From contig JAEWMH010000070.1 of assembly GCA_023393235.1 (NCBI GenBank), positions 1-37,793 of the forward strand: a stretch of 37,793 nucleotides of DNA. Reading direction: 5' to 3'. The notes below the pieces were generated by a model. The model searched no databases and was not told where the DNA came from. It worked only from the letters and a program-made list of their open reading frames with translations. The stretch comes from Bacillota bacterium. Its GTDB lineage: Bacteria; Bacillota; Bacilli; Paenibacillales; NBRC-103111. Below are positions 31,980 to 37,793 of this stretch, piece by piece. The stretch's first letter is position 1, and each line of letters starts with the position of its first letter. The translations under genes were made by a program, and so were the position numbers.

Positions 31980-33893
31980 GTGCGGGTTTCCAATGTAACC
32001 ATACGTCGCCGATTATGGTATGCCATGCTGGGGGGGACAGTCCTGTTCGCCGCCCTGATTATCCGTCTGGCATACGTGCAGTTGTGGATGGGGCCGGACC
32101 TGGCGGAGAAAGCGGAGGAATCCTGGCGCCGCAATATTCCGTTTGAAGCGAAGCGGGGAGAGGTATGGGACCGAAACGGCGTCAAGCTGACGTATAATGT
32201 ATCCACACCCACCATTATGGCCATACCGGCCCAAATCAAGGATCCCGAGGATACGGCCCGCCAATTGGCCCAGGTCCTGCAGATCCCTGAGCAATCGGTA
32301 CTGGATATTCTCAAAAAACGCTCCATGATCGAACGGATCCAGCCGGGCGGCCGCAAGATTTCGCCGGAGAAGGCGGAGGAGGTCAACAAGCTGAAGCTGC
32401 CGGGTATTGTGGTGGCGGAGGACAATAAACGGTATTATCCTTTCGGAACCTTGGCCTCCCATATATTAGGCTTTACTGGAATTGATAATCAGGGCTTGAC
32501 AGGAGTGGAAGCTTCGTACAATAATTTGCTGCAAGGCATCCGCGGAGGAGTGTCGTTTCTCTCCACGGCAAGCGGCGGAACCATGCCTGGCTCTACAGAT
32601 CAGTACAACGCGCCTCAGGACGGGCTCAATCTGCAGCTGACCCTGGACCATTATATCCAATCCGTCATGGAGCGGGAGATGGACCAGGCCATGGTGCAGC
32701 ATCAGCCGGACCGGATCATCGGCATTGCCATGGATCCCACCAACGGAGAAATCCTGGCTATGGCCAGCCGGCCTACCTATGATCCGGGGAAATTCCGGGA
32801 GTACCCCTCCGAGGTGTACAACCGGAACCTGCCCATTTGGATGACCTATGAGCCCGGCTCCACCTTCAAGATCATTACCCTGGCGGCAGCGCTGCAGGAG
32901 AATAAGGTCAATCTGAGCGATCCCTTCTATGATCCCGGCTATATTGAGGTGGGGGGTGCCCGGCTGCGCTGCTGGAAACGCGGCGGCCACGGGAGTGAAA
33001 CCTTCCAACAGGTGGTGGAGAACTCCTGCAACCCCGGTTTTGTGGTCATGGGCCAGAATCTGGGGAAGGAAACCCTGTTTGACTATATCGGTAAATTCGG
33101 CTTCGGCAAAAAAACGGGTATTGATCTGATGGGCGAGGAAAACGGCATCATGTTCAAGCCGAGCCGGGTCGGCCCTGTGGAGCTAGCCACTACCGCCTTC
33201 GGGCAGGGTGTGTCTGTCACGCCGATCCAGCAGATTACTGCCGTTTCAGCGGCGGTGAACGGAGGCAAGCTGTATAAGCCCCATGTCACCAAAGGCTGGT
33301 ATCACCCGGTTACGGGAGAGATGGTGGAATCGGCGAAGCCGGAGCTGGTCCGGGAGGTCATCAGTCCGGAAACCTCCCAGAAGGTCAGGGAATCCCTGGA
33401 GAAGGTGGTGGCCCTGGGCACAGGCCGCAATGCCTTTGTGGATGGCTACCGGGTGGGCGGCAAAACCGGTACGGCGCAGAAGGTGGTCAACGGCCGGTAC
33501 TCCGCCAGCGAGCACATTGTTTCCTTTGTGGGCTTCGCCCCTGCGGACAATCCCAAGCTGGTCGTATACATTGCCGTAGACAATCCCAAGGGCATCCAGT
33601 TCGGCGGTCTGATTGCAGCACCCATTGTGCGCAACATTATGGCCGACTCCCTCCGTTATATGAAGGTGGAGCCCAGCAAGGATCAAATCCAGAAAGAATA
33701 CAAGTATCCGGATATCCCCGACGTGGAGGTGCCCAATATGGTGGGCATGACCATCCAGGATATATACGAAGACATCCGTTCCGACCTGGTCCTGGCCAAG
33801 TCCGGCACCGGCTCCAAGGTAATGAGCCAGCTTCCGGCAGCCGGAACGCGGCTTCCGCAAGGCTCGACGGTACGGATTTATTTCTCGGACTGA
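31980..33893 (+). CDS. spoVD: Sporulation transpeptidase SpoVD
   Basis: A 637-residue class B PBP (B. subtilis SpoVD 646). GTG 31980 is chosen because GGGGGAG lies 7 nt upstream and translation then begins with RVSNVTIRRRL after the initiator, typical of SpoVD; the frame opens at 31920 without a site. It has a membrane helix at about 13-30, PBP-dimer domain, S294-TF-K297, SCN 349-351, KTG 495-497 and one C-terminal PASTA domain (about 582-636). Cys331 and Cys350 match the redox-active pair of B. subtilis SpoVD (Cys332/Cys351), which StoA keeps reduced so that spore cortex peptidoglycan is made. This pair distinguishes it from vegetative PBPs. It works with the SEDS protein SpoVE. Confidence 0.95.
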   Translation: MRVSNVTIRRRLWYAMLGGTVLFAALIIRLAYVQLWMGPDLAEKAEESWRRNIPFEAKRGEVWDRNGVKLTYNVSTPTIMAIPAQIKDPEDTARQLAQVLQIPEQSVLDILKKRSMIERIQPGGRKISPEKAEEVNKLKLPGIVVAEDNKRYYPFGTLASHILGFTGIDNQGLTGVEASYNNLLQGIRGGVSFLSTASGGTMPGSTDQYNAPQDGLNLQLTLDHYIQSVMEREMDQAMVQHQPDRIIGIAMDPTNGEILAMASRPTYDPGKFREYPSEVYNRNLPIWMTYEPGSTFKIITLAAALQENKVNLSDPFYDPGYIEVGGARLRCWKRGGHGSETFQQVVENSCNPGFVVMGQNLGKETLFDYIGKFGFGKKTGIDLMGEENGIMFKPSRVGPVELATTAFGQGVSVTPIQQITAVSAAVNGGKLYKPHVTKGWYHPVTGEMVESAKPELVREVISPETSQKVRESLEKVVALGTGRNAFVDGYRVGGKTGTAQKVVNGRYSASEHIVSFVGFAPADNPKLVVYIAVDNPKGIQFGGLIAAPIVRNIMADSLRYMKVEPSKDQIQKEYKYPDIPDVEVPNMVGMTIQDIYEDIRSDLVLAKSGTGSKVMSQLPAAGTRLPQGSTVRIYFSD

Positions 33894-33919
33894 TATGTTG
33901 ATAACAGGAGGAAATGAGC

Positions 33920-35410
33920 ATGAAGCTGCAGGAGTTGGCGGCACTATTCGCCGTACATAAGCTGATTGGCGACGGAAATGTAGAGATTCAGGGCATTCAG
34001 GCGGATTCCCGCAAGGTGAAGCCCGGTGATTTATTCATATGCGTGAGAGGGCTGGTATCGGACGGACACCAATATGCCGCCACAGCCGTGAACGCAGGAG
34101 CAGCCGCCCTGGTTGTGGAGGAGGAGCTGCCTCTACCGGTGCCTATGCTGGTGGTGAAGGACGCCCGGCATGCTTTGGCGGCGATTGCCGCCTGCTTTAA
34201 CGGCTACCCCAGCACCCGGCTGAAGGTGATCGGTGTAACGGGAACCAACGGTAAAACCACTTCCACCTATATAATGGAAAAGATTCTGTCCGACCGCGGG
34301 TATGTTACCGGGTTGATGGGCAATATCGAGATGAGGATCGGAACAACCTCCTATCCCACAGGCTCCACCAACACCCGCGAGCCCTTGGAGCTGCAGGAGA
34401 GCCTGCGGAGGATGGCGGAGGCAGGCGTGCAGTATTGCCTGATGGAGGCTTCCAGCCATGCGCTGGATCTGGGCCGGGTGAAGGAAACCCGGTTCCGCAC
34501 CGCACTTTTCACCAACCTGACCCAGGATCACCTGGATTATCATAAAACCATGGACAAATACCGCCAGGCCAAAGGGCTGCTGTTCTCCCGCCTGGGCAAC
34601 GGCGGAATGTCCGATCCCGACGGGCGCAGCTATGCCGTGCTGAATGCGGATGATCCGGCCAGCGCCTATTTCGCCGCCCAAACCGCTGTGGAGGTTGTCA
34701 CATATGGTGTGGAGCAGGCTGCGGATGTGAGCGCGCGCGAGATCCGGATCACCAGCCAAGGGACCCTTTTCCGGCTGTGCACCTGGTTGGGAGAAGCGGA
34801 CGTGAATCTCCGGCTGGTGGGCAAATTTAATGTCTACAATGCCCTCGGTGCGGTTGCGGTATGCCTTTTGGAAGGTGTATCCTTAGAGCATGCCGTGAAG
34901 ACTTTGGAATCCCTTCCCCCGGTGGAAGGCCGTATGGAAGCGGTGGGAGGAGACCAGGAGTTTCAGGTGCTGGTGGATTATGCCCATACGCCCGACGGGC
35001 TGGAGAATGCTCTTGCAGCCGTGAAGGAAGTGGCGGAGGGCAAGGTAATAACTGTCTTCGGCTGCGGAGGCGACCGGGACCGGACCAAACGTCCGATTAT
35101 GGGGCGGATTGCCGCACGGTTCAGCGATTATGTGTTTGTCACCTCGGATAATCCCCGTTCGGAGGAGCCGGAGGCCATCCTGCGGGATATCGAGCCGGGA
35201 GTGCTGGAGGGGGGCTTTACCCCGGAGAGCTACAGGCTGGTTGCCGACCGCCGGGAAGCCATCCAATTGGCTATTGAAATGGCAAGCCCCAAGGATGTAG
35301 TATTAATTGCGGGAAAAGGTCATGAAACCTATCAAATTATAAATGGCGCCACCCATCATTTCGATGACCGGGAAGAAGCAAGGGCCGCGCTAAGGAGTCG
35401 GAAGCATTGA
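33920..35410 (+). CDS. murE: UDP-MurNAc-L-Ala-D-Glu:meso-diaminopimelate ligase MurE
   Basis: A 496-residue Mur ligase from ATG 33920, 8 nt after AGGAGG; the in-frame ATG at 33914 is only 2 nt from that site. It adds the third peptide residue to the UDP-MurNAc-dipeptide in the cytoplasm. The N-terminal domain has QADSRKVKPGDLFIC. The central domain has P-loop GTNGKTT, EASSHALDLGRV, FTNLTQDHLDYHKTM and the AKGLLF Lys expected to be carbamoylated. The C-terminal domain has DYAHTPDGLENAL and SDNPR. DNPR is the signature of meso-DAP (not lysine) enzymes, so the wall should contain meso-DAP. The last 4 nt overlap the murF start (TTGA). Confidence 0.95.
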   Translation: MKLQELAALFAVHKLIGDGNVEIQGIQADSRKVKPGDLFICVRGLVSDGHQYAATAVNAGAAALVVEEELPLPVPMLVVKDARHALAAIAACFNGYPSTRLKVIGVTGTNGKTTSTYIMEKILSDRGYVTGLMGNIEMRIGTTSYPTGSTNTREPLELQESLRRMAEAGVQYCLMEASSHALDLGRVKETRFRTALFTNLTQDHLDYHKTMDKYRQAKGLLFSRLGNGGMSDPDGRSYAVLNADDPASAYFAAQTAVEVVTYGVEQAADVSAREIRITSQGTLFRLCTWLGEADVNLRLVGKFNVYNALGAVAVCLLEGVSLEHAVKTLESLPPVEGRMEAVGGDQEFQVLVDYAHTPDGLENALAAVKEVAEGKVITVFGCGGDRDRTKRPIMGRIAARFSDYVFVTSDNPRSEEPEAILRDIEPGVLEGGFTPESYRLVADRREAIQLAIEMASPKDVVLIAGKGHETYQIINGATHHFDDREEARAALRSRKH

Positions 35411-36798
35411 TAACAAGAAAGCTGAGCGATATTGCCCGGATGGCGGAGGGCAGTGTGCCCGACCTGTTCGGAGAGGTGGAAATAAAAGGTGTAGCGCTTC
35501 ATCCCGATGAGGTCCGGTCGGGCTGTCTCTATATCCCTCTGTCCGCAGATCAGGGGGATAAACTGGAGCTGGCGGAGGAGGCGGTGCGCCGCGGAGCAGC
35601 CGCCATGCTGCGCCAGGCGGGACATATAGAGGAATATCCGGGCCAGATTCCGTCCATCTGTGTGGAGGATGCAAAGGCGGCTTTGCTGAAGCTGGCTGCG
35701 GCTTACCGCAAGGAGCTGCCGGCCCGGTCCATCGCCGTTACCGGCAGCGACGGCAAATCCACCACCCGGGATGTGCTGGCAACCATGTTGGCCACCACCT
35801 ACAAAACCTTTCAAACGGAAGGCGGAGTGGAGCATCCGTTAACCGATCTGGCCTGTGCCATTCTCCGGATGGATGAGTCCATGGAGATGGCGGTGTTCGA
35901 GCTGCAATGGAACGAGCAGGAGGATCTGGCGGAGCAGGCCAGGTTTGTGCGTGCCGAGGCGGCCATTATTACCAATGTGGGGGAAACCCAATTGAAGGTT
36001 TTGGGCAGCCGGCGCGAGGTGGCGGCAGCAACCATGAAGGTGGCCGAGGGGCTTCTGCCCGGCTCGCTGCTGGTTTATAACGGCGAGGAGCCGCTCCTGG
36101 AGGAAATGCTGGCGTCTGTGAACAAACCTGAGGGGCTTTTGACCTACCGTTTTGGCTCCTCGGATACCTGTGACATCTATCCCATTGCGATTATGAACGA
36201 GCTGGAGGGTACCTGCTTTAAGACCAATTTGCCCACAGCCTCTTATTTCCGCGTACCTTTGCTGGGATTGCATAATATTATGAACGCGCTGGCTGCAGCC
36301 GCTCTCTCCAAGTATATGGGCGTGTGCGACCAGGATGCCGTAACCGGCATGAACAGCCTGGAGCGGAGCTATACCCGGCTTGTGCCGATGTACACACGTT
36401 CAGGCGCGGTAATTTTCAATGATTCGTTAAGTGCCACTCCAACGTCCATGAAGGCGGCCATCGAGCTGTTGAAGGAGCTGTCCGGCTACGAGCGGAAAAT
36501 TGTCGTGCTGGGGGATATGACCGACCTGGGGCCGGATGAGGTGCGGTACCACAAGGAAATCGGGGCGATGCTTACGGCTCCGGAGATCTATAAGGTATTC
36601 GCCTATGGAACATTGGCCAGGCATATTGCGTCTGAAGCAGGGAAAGGCCAGCCGCCGGGACGGGTCAAGTGGTTCCAGGAGAAGGCGGAGCTTATCGACG
36701 CCGTAGCGGCTGAAGCGGATAACAAGGATGCCATCTTGGTCAAGGGCTCCAAGATGCTGGGACTCGACGAACTGGTAGAGGTGCTGACAGGCGTCTAG
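35407..36798 (+). CDS. murF: MurF-slot Mur ligase, strongly divergent
   Basis: A 463-residue, full-length, in-frame protein in the murF position; TTG start overlaps the murE stop by 4 nt. MurF-like signatures remain: GLHNIMNALAAAAL (287-300), PTSMKAAIELL (345-355) and VLGDMTDLG (367-375). Many hallmark positions differ from what I recall of canonical MurF. The P-loop is GSDGKST (113-119) instead of GSNGKTT, and VEHPL (141-145) replaces NNHIG. ELQWNEQED (165-173) replaces EMGxxxxGE, GETQ (192-195) replaces GESH, and NDSLSATP replaces NDAYNASP. The Lys normally carbamoylated aligns with Thr209. The N-terminal TDSR and DGH motifs are absent. Canonical MurF adds D-Ala-D-Ala to UDP-MurNAc-tripeptide; whether this one does is doubtful. 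Confidence 0.75.
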   Translation: MITRKLSDIARMAEGSVPDLFGEVEIKGVALHPDEVRSGCLYIPLSADQGDKLELAEEAVRRGAAAMLRQAGHIEEYPGQIPSICVEDAKAALLKLAAAYRKELPARSIAVTGSDGKSTTRDVLATMLATTYKTFQTEGGVEHPLTDLACAILRMDESMEMAVFELQWNEQEDLAEQARFVRAEAAIITNVGETQLKVLGSRREVAAATMKVAEGLLPGSLLVYNGEEPLLEEMLASVNKPEGLLTYRFGSSDTCDIYPIAIMNELEGTCFKTNLPTASYFRVPLLGLHNIMNALAAAALSKYMGVCDQDAVTGMNSLERSYTRLVPMYTRSGAVIFNDSLSATPTSMKAAIELLKELSGYERKIVVLGDMTDLGPDEVRYHKEIGAMLTAPEIYKVFAYGTLARHIASEAGKGQPPGRVKWFQEKAELIDAVAAEADNKDAILVKGSKMLGLDELVEVLTGV

Positions 36799-36825
36799 GA
36801 ATGTCATTACAGGGGGCAAAATGTT

Positions 36826-37791
36826 GTGATCGATCTTAAAGAAGTGCTGTTTCCCATGGGAGTTGCGTTTTTATTCGCCCTGCTGGCGGGGCCGCTGTTC
36901 ATTCCGCTTCTGCGCCGGATGAAATTCGGCCAGCAAATCCGCAAGGAAGGCCCCCAGGGCCACCAGAAAAAAGCGGGAACGCCCACCATGGGCGGCATCA
37001 TTATATTATTGGCTTTGTCCGTAGCCGCGCTGCGGTTCTCCGACAAAAACGAAGAGCTGGTCATCCTGCTGGTGGCTACGCTGGGCTACGGCCTGGTGGG
37101 CTTTTTGGACGACTACATCAAAATTTTGTTTAAACGCTCCCTGGGGCTGACGGCAAGACAAAAGCTTCTGGGGCAGCTTCTGATTTCCGGCTTTGTCTGC
37201 TATATGCTGTACCGCATCGGCCATTCTACCGATGTGTCCATCCCGCTGACGGATGTGTCCATTCCGTTGGGCTGGCTGTATTATCCTTTTGTCGTGATTA
37301 TGATGCTGGGTATGTCCAATGCCGTGAACTTCACGGATGGGCTGGACGGTCTGCTGTCGGGTACCAGCGCTGTGGCGTTCGGCGCTTTCCTGATTATTGC
37401 CATGAAGGCCCATCATCCGGAATCCGCCATTCTGGCAGCATCCATGGTGGGGGCTGTACTGGGATTCCTGGTTTTTAACGCCCATCCGGCCAAGGTCTTT
37501 ATGGGGGATACGGGGTCGCTTGGAATCGGCGGCGCCTTGTCTGCAGTGGCCATTCTCACCAAAACCGAACTGCTTATCCTGGTTATCGGCGGTGTGTTTG
37601 TATTTGAGCTGCTGTCCGTGGTCATCCAGGTGGCATCCTTCAAAACCAGGGGCAAGCGTGTGTTCAAAATGAGCCCGATCCATCATCATTTCGAGCTGGT
37701 GGGCTGGAGCGAATGGAAGGTTGTTATCTCCTTCTGGCTGGCGGGACTGGTGCTTGCCGGAATCGGATTATATTTGAACGGGGTGTTCTAG
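36826..37791 (+). CDS. mraY: Phospho-MurNAc-pentapeptide transferase MraY
   Basis: A 321-residue polytopic membrane enzyme with about ten helices that makes lipid I from UDP-MurNAc-pentapeptide and undecaprenyl phosphate. The blocks RKEGPQGHQKKAGTPTMGG (46-64), LDDYIK (about 96-101, the Asp pair), NAVNFTDGLDGLLSG (about 165-179), FMGDTGSLGIGG and SPIHHHFELVGWSEWKVV are all present. The start is GTG at 36826 with a GGGGG site; the nearby ATG at 36821 runs into a stop. A 21-bp tandem duplication at 37228-37269 doubles TDVSIPL in a loop between helices. The gene is complete and the window ends 2 bp later, so murD and later dcw genes should follow. Confidence 0.96.
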   Translation: MIDLKEVLFPMGVAFLFALLAGPLFIPLLRRMKFGQQIRKEGPQGHQKKAGTPTMGGIIILLALSVAALRFSDKNEELVILLVATLGYGLVGFLDDYIKILFKRSLGLTARQKLLGQLLISGFVCYMLYRIGHSTDVSIPLTDVSIPLGWLYYPFVVIMMLGMSNAVNFTDGLDGLLSGTSAVAFGAFLIIAMKAHHPESAILAASMVGAVLGFLVFNAHPAKVFMGDTGSLGIGGALSAVAILTKTELLILVIGGVFVFELLSVVIQVASFKTRGKRVFKMSPIHHHFELVGWSEWKVVISFWLAGLVLAGIGLYLNGVF

Positions 37792-37793
37792 GG

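Noticed and set aside
1..37793. tRNA, rRNA or prophage genes
   Set aside because: No such sequence or phage gene order was seen on either strand.

Overview
The window looks like chromosomal DNA of an endospore-forming Firmicute, most likely Paenibacillus or a close relative. The evidence is moderately GC-rich genes with strong AGGAGG-type ribosome binding sites, a prespore regulator (RsfA), the sporulation transpeptidase SpoVD, a bacillithiol synthesis gene (bshC), and the order rsfA-like / panE / bshC / mraZ-rsmH-ftsL-pbpB-spoVD-murE, which matches the ylbO-ylbQ-yllA-yllB(mraZ) neighbourhood of Bacillus subtilis. Gene names come from motif recognition by eye; no database search was possible.

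Layout. (1) 1-7472: a catabolic cluster for a uronic-acid-containing polysaccharide, probably pectin rhamnogalacturonan-I. It holds a YetA/PcRGLX-type exo-lyase (5' end outside the window), YesU (DUF1961), a CE4-type deacetylase, an FG-GAP beta-propeller protein that may be a second lyase, and a GH105-type unsaturated uronyl hydrolase. None has an obvious signal peptide, so the late steps appear intracellular. A terminator and a structured leader split the cluster after the deacetylase. (2) 7473-8999: two copies of a 185-bp multi-palindromic repeat in direct orientation bracket one minus-strand gene for a nuclease-like plus winged-helix protein. This is the best candidate for an undescribed mobile or selfish unit. 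(3) 9000-16009: an orphan solute-binding protein, a secreted PcsB-like coiled-coil protein, a lipoprotein, a MidA-type methyltransferase, an RsfA-family regulator and ketopantoate reductase (panE), mostly single units separated by good terminators. (4) 16010-22133: a complete oligopeptide ABC transporter, oppABCDF, with a long AT-rich leader and a strong intercistronic hairpin after oppA. (5) 22227-27304: a VC0807-like membrane protein, bshC, adenosylhomocysteinase (ahcY) and a DUF4349 lipoprotein. (6) 27432-37791: the division and cell-wall (dcw) cluster, mraZ, rsmH, ftsL, pbpB, spoVD, murE, murF and mraY, preceded by regularly phased MraZ operator repeats. It runs off the right end.

Two points deserve most attention. 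The first is the repeat-nuclease-repeat unit. The second is the murF-slot protein: it keeps the MurF fold signatures, but its P-loop is altered and several conserved substrate and catalytic positions are replaced, so it may not be an ordinary MurF.
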